64,000 bases of DNA from NCBI GenBank assembly GCA_037013685.1, contig CM072894.1:25915529-25979528 (forward strand), in the 5' to 3' direction. Positions 1-11,900 of this stretch are shown here, piece after piece (position 1 is the stretch's first letter; each line of letters starts with the position of its first letter). A program made the position numbers and the translations under genes. Origin of the DNA: Acridotheres tristis (taxonomy: Eukaryota; Chordata; Aves; Passeriformes; Sturnidae). The notes beneath the pieces are model-generated. The model was not told the origin of the DNA. It ran no database searches and saw nothing but the letters and a program-made list of their open reading frames with translations.

Positions 1-68
1 CTAAAATACAAATGCCTGCTCCCTGTGGGCTTGCAACAACATCAGAGTTTGCTGATGTCCTGAAATAA

Positions 69-520
69 ATGGTAATCATGGTATGCTTTCACCCAAGCAT
101 TCAGGGTATCAGGGATGGTTCACTGAAGTACCATTGGATGCTATATGCTGACAGTGTGCTTTTGTTTGTAACAAACTCTGAAGACACAATCCTCACCCTT
201 CTAGTGTTAATCCAAGATCTTGGCTTGCTTTCAGGCTATAGAATTAACTGAGAAAATTTGGAACTGCTTGAGGTCTCCCAGCTGCCTTGCACAACGGCTT
301 TTCTTCCAGTACATCTCCTGAAGGCAGTCAGAAGCAATTAAATGTTTGAGGGATGAAATAATAAGGAATTTTAAAAAACTTGCAGGGATGAATTTGAAAA
401 CCACTGTCCTTTAATTGGCAAAATATAACAGGTGGTAGCATGTAATTTATATGTTTCTCCTGGGAAAAATTAACAAAGTCACATTTAACTTAGATATTTT
501 TGTATGAGTAGCTTGGTTCT
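69..520 (+). pseudogene. L1/Tx1-clade LINE reverse transcriptase remnant
   Basis: A broken reverse transcriptase from a non-LTR retrotransposon. The first frame (69-250) reads SIQGIRDG, then WMLYADSVLLFVTN, then LIQDLGLLSGYRIN. This is the order of the L1-clade RT core: the 'NP.IKGI' stretch, the YADD catalytic box, and the 'FG..SGYKIN' block. The second catalytic Asp is replaced by Ser (codon 153-155), so the enzyme is dead. After a stop and a frame change, the frame at 331 gives AIKCLRDEIIRNFKKL, then YNRW, and at 454 FLLGKINKVTFNLDIF. These match the 'YLGI...RW' and 'SL.GRIN..KMNILP' blocks that follow in the same family. At least one frameshift and several stops separate the pieces. L1-clade elements are rare and old in birds, and the decay fits that. 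Confidence 0.72.
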
Positions 521-600
521 TTTCATATTGTGCTCTGGTAGTGATTCTTCTGGACCATTTTCCAGAAAATATAGACTTCCTATTGCTAAGAGTAGTCACT

Positions 601-3236
601 GAACCTGCAGAGATTTTACTGTTTTGTTGTCATGCCTTGAGCCCTTCACTGATCCCACCAAACCTGTAGCATCAGCCCATGGAAAGGCCAAAAAAGCATT
701 AAAACAGATTCTTACACTAAAATCCTGGATCCTCATCTACACAAGGAAGCCTAAACTGTTTGTGCTGATAGATTGCAACTGACACCCCACAAAACCTCGT
801 TGGAGGGTCATTTCTCCATAGGATAGATTGATTGCCAGTGTGTATGGCAAGGACTAGTTGAAGAGAATAACTCTATTCTGAACTGTGACTTATAACTGCC
901 ACCTTTATAAATAGAGGTACATTTGAAATATGTATTGATCTTTGGTCTATAAATGCAGGGGATGTATGCAGCTCTAAGATTGTCCTAAGTTTGGCCTTTT
1001 TCTTCTCTATTGAGAGAAAAGGTATTTTTGACTTTCATAGATGCTTCTGAAACCTATTATGAAGAGTAGGAGTGCAAGGTCTTGGCAAGCAAGCTCATAA
1101 TTTTGTGCTGTGTGGCCAGGTTAGCCTTTAAGTATGCATGTCTGACAAGAGGTTATGTAAATGAGCATATTTTTGTGTTGAACTCAAGGCAATGGATGGG
1201 AGGCAGTAAACAGACATGTGGTGGCTCATGTGATATCTTTGCATCTGAATACTTAGAGGCATTGAGCAGCAGTCCAACATAAAGACGGCTGTGTGAATGG
1301 TATGTGGAGAGGAGAAGGCCGGTAAAGCTCATTGGACATGAAGATCTGTTGTGCTTGATACCACATCAACACATAGCCAGGTACAGTGACTGCCCCAAAA
1401 GGTTTCACCCTGAACAGTTAAGGGAGACACATAATGGCAGTAGAAATAAACAGTCTGAAATAATGCAGCCAAATTCAAAATCCTACATCTATGGACAGAG
1501 AATGTAGGTCACACTCAAAAGGTGAAGATCATTTCCATCAAAGCGGTGACATGAAAAGGGGATTAGGGTAATGACAGAAACCCAGGTAATTCTGGACTCC
1601 CAAATAGAGACTGTCTCTTAAAATGGCAAGTATGATTATTGGCTGTGTAAGGAGTAGGAAGATAGGGAGAAAACTCCGGGGTTACTGAGCCTCAACTTCA
1701 CAGAGTGTGTGGAAAAAATAGAAACAGCATTTAGGACAGAGCTACCAGAATGAGTTGAGGAATTGGAAAGATCTTTTGATCAGTGGGAGAAGCGAGAGTG
1801 ATGTTTTGTTGCCAGTGTAACAGAACGACAGATGAGATGCCCACAACTACTATTTGTGGCTTTAACTCTACTAATAGACTTCTTATGGACACAACCCTCT
1901 GGATGCCCAATCTGGTGCGTTTTATATGGTAACATGGTGTCTGAATCCTTCTTGGACAGTGCTGGAGTGGATTAGGATATATACTCTTGCATAAGACTTC
2001 TTACATCACATTTTTAAGACTGATAAGAAGATGCCAATACCTGAGCTTTGTAGGGAAGTAATATATGAATTTTAGCTTTGAAGTTTCAACCTTTCTCAAC
2101 TGTATATGAAAAGAATATTAATCGTGATGGTGTAGTTTCTTACACAAAATCAGTGGTAGCTAGCTCGAAAGAGGTGCTTAAAAAAATATCATTCTCGAAA
2201 GTCAAATCTTTCTATTGTGTTTCCAGATAGGAAAATAGATGAAAGCTAAGAAGATATGCCAAGTAATTCCGAAATCAACTTTAAAGCACACGATCATGTC
2301 TTGGCAATCTGAAAGCAGTGTGTGGAGAAGAGAAAAGGGTTGGCAGAGGAATGAAGAAAAGAAGTATTCTACAAAAAAAGAAATGGCATGTCTTGGCAGA
2401 GAGACAATGTTTGCTAACCTGTTGAAGGGTTCAGTCGTAAAAGAACTGTGTTCATGAGAACTGAAATAGAGCAGAAACCATTTACCACTTGATGTTTTAA
2501 AGCAAACTGCCAAATAAAATTCTGAAAGGTTTCACTTTGCAGATCAACTCGACCTTATCATGTGATAACATAGCAGGAAAATCTGTGCTCTTGCTAGGTT
2601 CTTTAATAATGCATCTGAGAAGACAAGTCACATTCTGCTCTCAGTTACAGTGGAGTAAGCCATAATATATCTGTTGAATTCATATTTATTTTGGCATAGC
2701 TGAGAAAATGAGGTAGTCCAAAAGGTGCAGAAGGAACAAAATCAGTCATTTGGGTGATAAATCACAAATATAGACCAGGAGTCGGATGTTGAGCTGGGCA
2801 AGTATTTGTGGTGGGTGCGGTTGAATTTAAAAGGGCAGGAGATACTATCAAGCTGGTCTTGCACATCAACATCCTCAGTGTTTTTTTATTCAGACTCCTC
2901 TTTATGTGACTTTCTAGATCATCTTTTATAACAATATTTTGCATGCAATGAAATAAGTTCAAGAGAAAAGTGGAATCATGAGGAAAACCACCTGAAGTAC
3001 CTGAAAGGAGGTATGGGGAAGGTGAGCCTCCAGTAGCCTGGAGAAGACCCTGCTTTGTGGGTGACTGGTTGTGGCTATCTTATGCAGACAGTCCCTGGCA
3101 CCACAATCGGGCAGTGCTCCTTCTCTTTTGCAGCACCATCAGGAGTGCCAAAACACGTAACCAAGCACCTCTGATACCTTGTTAAAATTTTTATTTAGAC
3201 TGAGGTTTTACTAATCAAGCAGGGAGCAGCTGAACT
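601..3236. other. Noncoding stretch, nothing recognised
   Basis: AT-leaning sequence with only short openings, several of which start at TTG or GTG. I see no domain motifs, tRNA-like cloverleaf, splice-bounded exon or clear repeat family. Low-confidence LINE debris cannot be excluded between about 1.6 and 2.1 kb. Confidence 0.5.
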
Positions 3237-3419
3237 TTGCTCGCCCAGACAGAAGCCCTCTTACCCCTATCCAGTTCCAGATAACCCAGCTCTTTGCTCA
3301 CCGAGTGGATGCGCAGGCAGCCACTGAAGAAGCTGTGTTTGGATACACAGGGGTTTTGTCCAGCTTGAAAGATGCCTATGTTTGTACTCAGCAATTAAGT
3401 TTGCTGTTATCTGTCTGCA

Positions 3420-3545
3420 GCGTGACGGCTCAGCTGCGGCTGCTGCTCGGGAGGGCTCTGCCGTGGACGTCAGCGCGATCCATACAGCCAGGCTGTCTCA
3501 TATGGATTGGGCTTGCTATGCAAGGTGTTTCTGCAGTGACTCACG
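3420..3545. promoter_or_regulatory. CpG-enriched patch with CRE-like and AP-1 motifs
   Basis: Within AT-rich surroundings, 3421-3480 holds eight CpG dinucleotides in 60 bases. It includes a CRE-like GACGTCA at 3466-3472 and a second TGACG half-site at 3423-3427. A perfect AP-1 site, TGACTCA, lies at 3537-3543. Clustered CpG plus these motifs suits an enhancer or a small cryptic promoter. The motifs are short and could arise by chance. No gene start is visible next to it. Confidence 0.25.
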
Positions 3546-3560
3546 TTTTCTGAGTAGCAA

Positions 3561-6500
3561 CTCTTGTTACACAAAGATAGGAGAAGGGTTAACGCAAGCC
3601 CTTTTCAGTCCCCCTTCTTTCCCCCCTTGCCAAACACACGCTCTCAGCAAAATCTCTAAATCATGCTCTCTTCCCGGAGCTCCAAGACTGTGAGCTACAC
3701 ATAGGACCTCTGTAGCTGCACAGTGCCACACTATTCTGAACGAGATGCTGAAGGCACTTGAGTTTCTTTTACTCTCTCCCCTCCCCTCCGCCCCAGATTT
3801 AACCTAGTTTTTATGGCATGAACAGCCCCAAAGAAAGTCGGAGAGAAAAGAGATGAAGGCCAGAGAGCAGAGGAGGACCAATGAAAGAAGCAGTAACCAT
3901 TCTGTCATTCCTTTGGAGAGCAACACTAGACACCTTTAAATGCAGAGAGTGTCCTCTGCCTTTTTGCCAAAGCCCTTTTATCTGTGTGAATAAAAAGGGA
4001 GGCAGGTCAGCCTAGTTTCTGTTGCCAAATAAAAGCATGAATAAATTAGGCTATTCTTAGTAGGCAAGTGAAAGGGAGGGGGGGGGAAAGTCAGTATCTA
4101 TTTCTAAAGCAATTTCATATTCTGCCCCAACTGTTTGCACATGATAGAAAGGGGCTGGAGCTGCCTACTATTATGATTAGTACTATTGTTATCGCTGAAG
4201 GGCCTCATTGTTCTAGAAGATGTTAGGTTTGCACGATTCACAATCTGTCTCTATTCATCCAAGAAAGGTTAGGAGAGAGGATCTGATATTCTGCAAAGGG
4301 TTTTTTCCCCCCCTCCCTCCCCTTCTCCTTTACTGGCTTAAGGCAGAAAGCAGGCAGAAGGTCTCCTATTAACTAGAATTAGGAAACAGGGATCTAGGTG
4401 CCTGGGAACAGCCGCTCCGTAGCTCTAATCCCAGTGAGGACCTTAATTGTATCTGGTTTAACAGTTATTCATGCTATTTTACTGCAGGCAGGCACGGTGA
4501 TTAGGGACATTGGTTGGAAAAATCTGTTCATTAGCCTAATAAAGGCTGCCTAAGCCTGCTTGTTCAGCCACTAATAATCCAACTATTAGTGCCATGCTAG
4601 ATGCCTTGGTATTAATATGTGTAGTTTACTAGTGTCACAACAGCAATATGGGTCAGTTTAGTGGCTCCTTGGTTTCACAGTCAGGCACCCTGTGCCGGTG
4701 CAGGAAAGAGAAAATTAATGAGTGAATGAGTAACAAAAGAGATCACACCATATAGCGAACCCCCAATATGTTCTTTCTTACAACTCAGAGGCAGCCCAGG
4801 AGCCTTAGGAACAAGGTTGTTTGAGGACAAGAAGATCAGCCCTTTCCAGTGATGGATGTTCTTGAAAAGCAGTTTATTTTTTCATAGGTGGTTCATTGGT
4901 TTTCTTCACAGAAGCGCTTTGGCTGTCTATCAAATATTAACAGAGAGTGGTGGTTGGGGAGAGGGGCGTTCTCCGTGCTGCAGGCACCGCGCAGTGCATG
5001 GGCAGTCACACCTCCCGGCTGTGCTGGGACCAACACCCACCCTGGCCATGTCCAGGTTGTCTTTGGAGGAGGAGAAAAGGAGGTATAATTGTATTTTTCT
5101 CTGCTTCCTGGATTTCCCTCAGATGACCTAAACTTTTCCTTTCCTGATAGAAGGAGGTAAAAATACTGCTCACACTTTAGGAGAGTCATCCGCCCTAAGC
5201 ATAATCCTTGTGTTGCTAATTACAGTGTCAGTGGTTCCTTTGGTAATAAAACCCTGCCATTCATCTTTCTCTTTTACTTATGGGAATGATTTTTTTCATT
5301 TTCCACTGGAAGTTGAAAATTATGCTAAAGTAATACTATAAGTGGATTGGTGCTAGATATCTTTCCATAGAAGTTATTTCCAAAGATTTTAATGAGAGAT
5401 TAGAACACTAAGAACTGGATTATTGCTTTTTCCTTCTCTATCTGATCTTTCACCTGCATATTTTCAATAGGTCTTCCTGTGAGACATTATATGTTCAAGT
5501 TTGCCTTGACTTTGAACCAAACTAGACTCCTAACCACAAGCCTACAAAATTAAGTATAAACACACACTGTGTATGTCTGTTAACAGCACTGACATTTGTG
5601 GTGAAATGAGAAAAAATAAAACCAACAGACAGATAGGTGACCTGTCACTACCTATAGCCACCCACCTAAATTCAAAGGATATACATTTTTATGTACACCC
5701 CTGATAAATACCCCTTAAAACAGAAATGGCAAAATCTCCTATCCTTATGGAGAAAAAACAGACCTCTTCATCTTCACTGAGCCTCACTTGCTCTCTTTCA
5801 AATCCAGAAAAATGCTAACCCTAACGCTCCCACAAAGTGCAAGAGCCAAAATCTGACCTTGCTGAGTTGTTTACATGAAAATGATATTGCATAACTATAA
5901 AATAAGTTGTATATTGCTCCAGAGCTTTGGGATAGGTAGATATCTTAACATATCTTTTTTCAGTTAATGATTTTATTATCTCTTCTAGGAGTGTATTTTA
6001 ATTGAAATTGCTATACATTCATTTATAAAAGATATTATTTTAATCCATTTTATTGGTGTTTCATGGGTTTCATCTCAATGGTATTTATTATTTTTTGATA
6101 ACGCTGCATTTCAATGGTTTGTTTAGTGGCATTAAGAATGAATATACCAGGTGGGCACGTTCACTGCTGCCTCCATATACAAATGTCTACATCTGGGATG
6201 CTGGTGGTACGCTAAGTGGTGCTGCACATTTCATAAATTTCAGTCAAGTGAAAAAGTGTATTTTTCATGCTCCTGTGATCCTCAGCTTCCTGTGTTCCAA
6301 AACTCTGCTTCCAGAACTACTGATGCAGATGCCATGTAGATTCAGGCAGCAGTGAAGGATGTACTTTTCCTTGCCTGCAATATGTTGGCTTGGAAAACAG
6401 GTGAAAAATAATCACCTTTGAAAAACAATAGTGAGAGGCCTTATGACTGATATTTTCTAATGTTTAAGTTTGGAATTATATGTCTTACTCTAAAAGCTGG

Positions 6501-8698
6501 AGTATTTCTAGGACTTCACTGAGAAACATCCCATGTTCTCATATTTCAGACATGACAGATTGTATCTTTTTAAGTAATTGTAATAGTATGGAAAATATTA
6601 TTAAAATCAATTCCTCCTCCCTACAGAATTAATCACAGGTGGTTGTTTAATACATGGAAATCTTCAGGACTAGAAATAGCTGTCTTTGTATGATTCCTAC
6701 TGTGTCTCCCTGCCTGATGAGGAAAGCTTTGTGTTGTAATACATTATAAGATTTTTTCCTACATATAACTTTGTTAGAAGTAATCAGATTGATTTCATGT
6801 GACTAAAGAGAAAGGCTGTTGAAGAGACTATTACTGACCATGGGGTAACTTTGAAAGGTCCTGTATGTTGGCTGCTACCACATTGCATTATAATAATTTT
6901 ATTATTACCATGGGTTTTTTTTGCTCTCTGACATTCAGCTCTATAACTCTGTCAGCCTTACTTTTGATTTTATTTTACTTTTAAATCAACAGTGATGGAC
7001 ATAGCAATATGTTATAAATATTAAACTTTTGTGGGAGTCTAGCAATAAGACTGATCACAGCTTTAAATAATATTAACAAGAACTGTTGCTACAGATGCTG
7101 CTGTGTTGGAGTAGTTCTGTAATAAGGGCAGAAGAGGCAACTCTCTTGTACTCTGTTCCAAACACTAATAGTACTTTGTGAAAAGTTTAGCAAGAAAAAT
7201 GAACTTTACATGACTAGTCTTCAGAATCTGTAAAATTATTATAATTGCACTAGTCTCTAGAGTGTCTCATAAGATGGAAATATCTAGGGACTTCTGAATG
7301 GAAAGCTCAGGAAAAAAACCCTTTTTTTACTGGTTGCTTGCCTTAAAAAACCAGGATATTTTTTTCATGAACTTATTGCTTTGTTTACTGCTTTATTTTG
7401 GAGACTCTGAGATATAGGGGTGCAACAGCTTTTTGGCAAAGTGAAAAAATAATTTCTCTGCTAATGCATTCAGGGGAATTAAAGTGAATAACTTTTTCTG
7501 CTGGGGTGTTGCTAGACTTTGCAATAAAAACTGCATACTCTTCAATGATTTTAAGTGGTCAGTGAAATGATTTTGCCATTGCATATTGAAATCTGGCAGT
7601 GCATTTTCCCTTCTCAGGGGTCATTCAGTAAAGAAAGGGCATCATACCTTATTTTATCTCAAGTCAGCATCTAGAGGGATGAAGGATGAGAGTAGCCAGA
7701 ATGCAAAAAAATGGCTGAATTTTGGAGCAGATGTCTTAAATCTCTATATGGACTGTGACAATGCAAGAGGATGACTTTTAGGTTGCTCTAATTCTCCAGC
7801 AGGTAACCTCAACACTGGCAAAGCTGGGATACTCATAGTGTTTATGCTATAAATTCTGAAATCGTGGATATGGGTATTCAAATTCCAAAGAAAAGAAATC
7901 AAGTGTAGGACTAGTTGTCAATTGACAACTGAAAAATCTAAAAAGCTAAGCAATCATCTTTCAGTTGTATTGCATGCATGACCATCAGCTGTTATTTCAT
8001 TAGATGGTATTTGTTTTGTTTCACCAGCAATAGATGCTTTCAGCAGAAGCTCAATGGAAACTTCTAATTCATGTTACCACTAGTTCCGGAAAAGATAATT
8101 CAGTCTAGACTTTGGTGCAGTTTTAATTGGATTCCATGGATTTTAGATAAGCCTATGGCTGGAAGCCTAATTCTAAGAACCCTTAAGGAGTAGGAAATGG
8201 TAACTTTTATTTCAACACCTGCTAAAGAATGGCCATGGAAATGTCTGAAACTCCACAGGTATCTGACTGGAAAAAAACCAAAGAAATCCAGTTGTGGCCT
8301 CATTTTGTGTTGTTTCTGAATACTTGGTGGTCCACATAGGGGCTTTCTGAGACATCTCTCGTCCACCTCATTGTTTGCTTTGTGTTAGTGACTTCAAGTT
8401 CACATCTTGAGATGAAAACAGAGATCAAAGACATTCGTGGTGACTTACTCTGTGACCTTATTCAGCCTCTAGTAAACCCCCTCTAAGGAAGAAATGACAC
8501 TTATTCTAGCTGCTGGTAGCAGGTTGACTGCTATTTCTTAGCCACTTTCACCATAGATGAAACCTTCCAGGTTTTCCACACACTACCAGTATTTATCTCC
8601 TCCAATATATAAGGACACAGTTATCTAGAATGAAGAATGTATTTTGCAGCAGGCTGCTGGAAGGGCAGACAAACAGTGAGGGACTGTTCTATCTGATG
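3561..8698. other. Noncoding stretch with mono-nucleotide runs
   Basis: No coding region or RNA gene is supported. The region from 4440 to 4620 is rich in TAAT/ATTA cores, the kind of composition seen in conserved noncoding elements, but conservation cannot be judged from one sequence. A G-run lies at 4079-4086. An 18-bp perfect palindrome lies at 7913-7930. Confidence 0.45.
7913..7930. repeat. 18-bp perfect palindrome
   Basis: AGTTGTCAATTGACAACT reads the same on both strands with no spacer. It contains two inverted TTGTC/GACAA half-sites around a central AATT. It could be a dimeric protein-binding site or chance. Confidence 0.6.
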
Positions 8699-8912
8699 GC
8701 TGGAACGCTGGATGGAGATTCATGAGATTTGTCATCTATTCTCTGATCTGCCTTGTGCCTGTTGAATGACCTTCAGCAAGTCACTGTCTCTCTTTTGTCT
8801 CAGCTATCATTTGACCTGCTAAAACGTGATAATGAAACACTCTTTTTTTATAAACTGCTAGGTGCTGATGCATAGCACTGATGAAAAGTACTGTACAAAA
8901 GCTAAGTGGTCT
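8699..8912 (+). repeat. MIR-like SINE (amniote CORE-SINE type)
   Basis: Degraded tRNA-derived SINE in the sense direction. The core is visible at 8772-8801 (CAGCAAGTCACTGTCTCTC, then TTTGTCTCAG), corresponding to the 'GGCAAGTCACTT..CCTCTGTGCCTCAG' box. The 3' part near 8865-8912 (GATGAAAAGTACTGTACAAAAGCTAAGTG) follows the 'GATGAAAAGCGCTATATAAGAGCTAGGTG' tail of the amniote MIR group. Many substitutions show it is old. Confidence 0.6.
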
Positions 8913-11900
8913 TGAATATGTGATTGAACTTACCTTCATTGAATTATGACTGATAATACAGATACTGACCAGCAAGTAGCTTTAATGGTCCAGTAGATAT
9001 TATAAAACTATCAAATTTTCTGTTTGTCTGTCTTCATGAGTCTCAAAAACAATGCTTCATAGCATTGGTGTATACTGATTTCACTTTCTGCTGTAATCTC
9101 AGAGAGAAGAGATATTGGGAGCTGTTGGTATTTATTTTGTTTGCTGACCTTGGGAGGGAATGGAACTCAAGATGCCTATTTGTATTAGCTAGTTTAAGAT
9201 TAGTTAAACATAGTAGGCTGAGGAGTCTGGAAGACTTGTATTCAGTGCAATTTATTGTGCTTGTGCAAACATAAGACATAGAGTTTCCTCCAGCTGTGAC
9301 CCATCTGCTGTCCTGGGTTAGTAGGAGCCCAGTGCTGTACCCACAAGCTTCAGGAAGCAGAGGCAGCTGAGATGCTGTGTGGAACACCCTTGCTTAGGAA
9401 TGGTAGGAAGATTTAATATACTCTTCTGTTTCTGTGTGGTCATGCCTGCTACTAGACACACATAACAGGGAGGTGGTTTACATGATTTGCCAGAGCTGAA
9501 AAACATGTAGCTAAAATTTAGGGGAATATTGTTAGTCTCTTAGTGGACCAAGAAGCCCAAGAAAACAGGCTAAGGATCCATGGTGCCACTAAACAAAAAG
9601 TTCACTACTAACCTCAAAGGCTTCTTGTTTTTAAAAGGCTTTCTCCTGATGCGGTGCTTTTCTGGCTTCTAACTTAATTTCATTCTGAGGTTCTCAGCTG
9701 TGGCTACCTTGAGGCTCTTGTTTCTCCTCGCACTGTCTGAAAGATTGGTAAATTCAGCCCTAAAATACCAACTACCTGTTAGTGTTTCTCAATACTAACA
9801 CATATATTTTCAGTAGTAAAGAACTTGGTTATTTCATTTGTGGGATTTTTTTAGAAACACAGCAAACAAAAAGATTCATGTGTACTTCTTTGGTGTAAAA
9901 TTTGCACTGTTATTTTTACTTGCTGAATTACAGTGTTAGTATCACCATTAAATTTTGTTAAAAACCAGTCCTTTATAGGTCTATATTTCTTTGGAGTTGA
10001 TACCTTGAACTCTTGGATTCTATCTCTTGACTGGGTGGTCAGCAGCATAACTTTAATTGATAGCTTTTGGACAGGATACATGGACAAATGACCAGAGTAT
10101 TCCCCAAGAAAGTCCAATAGATTTGAAAGTCATAAACTTGTCTAAAAAAAAAGATATATTCAAAAGCTTGTGTAAAAAGGAAGTGACCAGAGTCCATCTG
10201 TTCTCAGTGGCAGCTAGACATCTATCACTTGTATGTTTTAATATCAACTTTCCATCTTAGAAATTGAGGTTGTCCTAGGGGATCTGTATTTGAGTGTTTC
10301 TGTCATAGAGAAGATGAACTTGCTTCCATAGTTATGCAGTGTGCTGCAAGAACTGAAGAGAGAGATTTGCTATAATAAAAATAGCAAACCAATAAAATAT
10401 GAGGCTCTGTTAATGTCAGCTCAACCATCAGAAACAGAAAATTCCATAAATCGTGCTCCTCTGTCTGTATGCTTGAAAGGTGTGGTTTAAAAATCCTTCC
10501 TACCTATGGCTAAATGATGAAAATTACTAGGATAAAGGGCTATCTAATTTCCTGTCACTCAGACTTGGAGTATCCTTACAACACAAAAGGAATTTTTATA
10601 CCAGTACCTCTGTTTCAAGTTTTGTCTCTATTATGGAAAAAAACAAAACAACCCCCCCCTCCCACCCACGCACACACAATGTGTTCCACAAAGCCTAAGG
10701 GCATGAAATTTGGTCCCTAAGTTTATTGTTCACCAATGTGCAAAGATAAAATTGTCTCCCCTAAAATGTCTAGCCTAAGGAATGGGAATTCAGAAAATGA
10801 GTGACAGCTGAACAGCTAATTCCCTTGGCCTTCTCTCAGCTTTTGTCATTAAGAGTTTAATTTCCTATTTTTGGAAATATTCATTCAGAAGCTGAACTCC
10901 TTTACTTCTGTACTTCTCCATGAAAATTCTTATTTGCTTTGCTAAGCCAGCTAGTGAACTTCATAACAAGTAAGAATATAAAATCCGAAAAGTAGAGAGT
11001 GATTCATCCTCAGCTGAGTTATAGACTTGAAGCCATTGCTAAATGGTATTTTTTTAATCATTAGTGTCCCAAGATTAGGATGCCACTGAACACTGGAAGT
11101 GTTCCCTTAAACACTTAAAAAGAGATGAAGATCCCTTTCCCCAAGGGTTGGTAAACTAGTACACAGATTGAGTATGATCTTGAGAATTATTGGCAATAAG
11201 GATACTTTTAAGGAAGAATGATTTTTAATGTTACTTTTCATTTTACTACATGATTTACTACAGGGTTCTCTCCTATCTTATTTGCTGATGTTATGTATAA
11301 ATTTTAAGTAATATACATTCTTCTTTCTGCTGTTTAGATTTGCAAATATGTTTAGAGCCTGTACTAATTTTGTGAAAAGGATAAAAAGAAGTGCTATTTG
11401 GATTATTTGAAATCCTTCAGCTTGCACTTATTTTCTTCCAGATAGACTCTCCCAGACAAAAATGTAGTATATCCATACAAATATATTTATATCTACATGT
11501 ATCTATATTATACCAGATAACTTTTGTGCTCATTAGGATTCTATTTAGGTCTTTGCTATAATAAATTTACAGGCACACATGACTTTTTCAGGGTTACACA
11601 GATGTGCCTGTGTTACAGCATTCTGGGCACTGGTGTTCCCTCTCTCCTTCTCAAGGGCAGAGCATGGGGCTACTCCCACAGTCCTCACTCTGCAAACCTC
11701 TTAGCTTGATGCCAGAGCACTTCTGTGACATTGAATATGTGGATTCACACCAGGAAAGTCATATTTGCCTGTAGGTCACCTTCCTTCAGGTCCTCTTCCA
11801 AGGTGGGGGGGAACTGGAGCCAAATTAAGTCGAGCATTAGCCAGCAGACTAATTTGCTGTTCTGACATTGAGATGTTCTATTTCTTTAGCCTCTTGCTTC

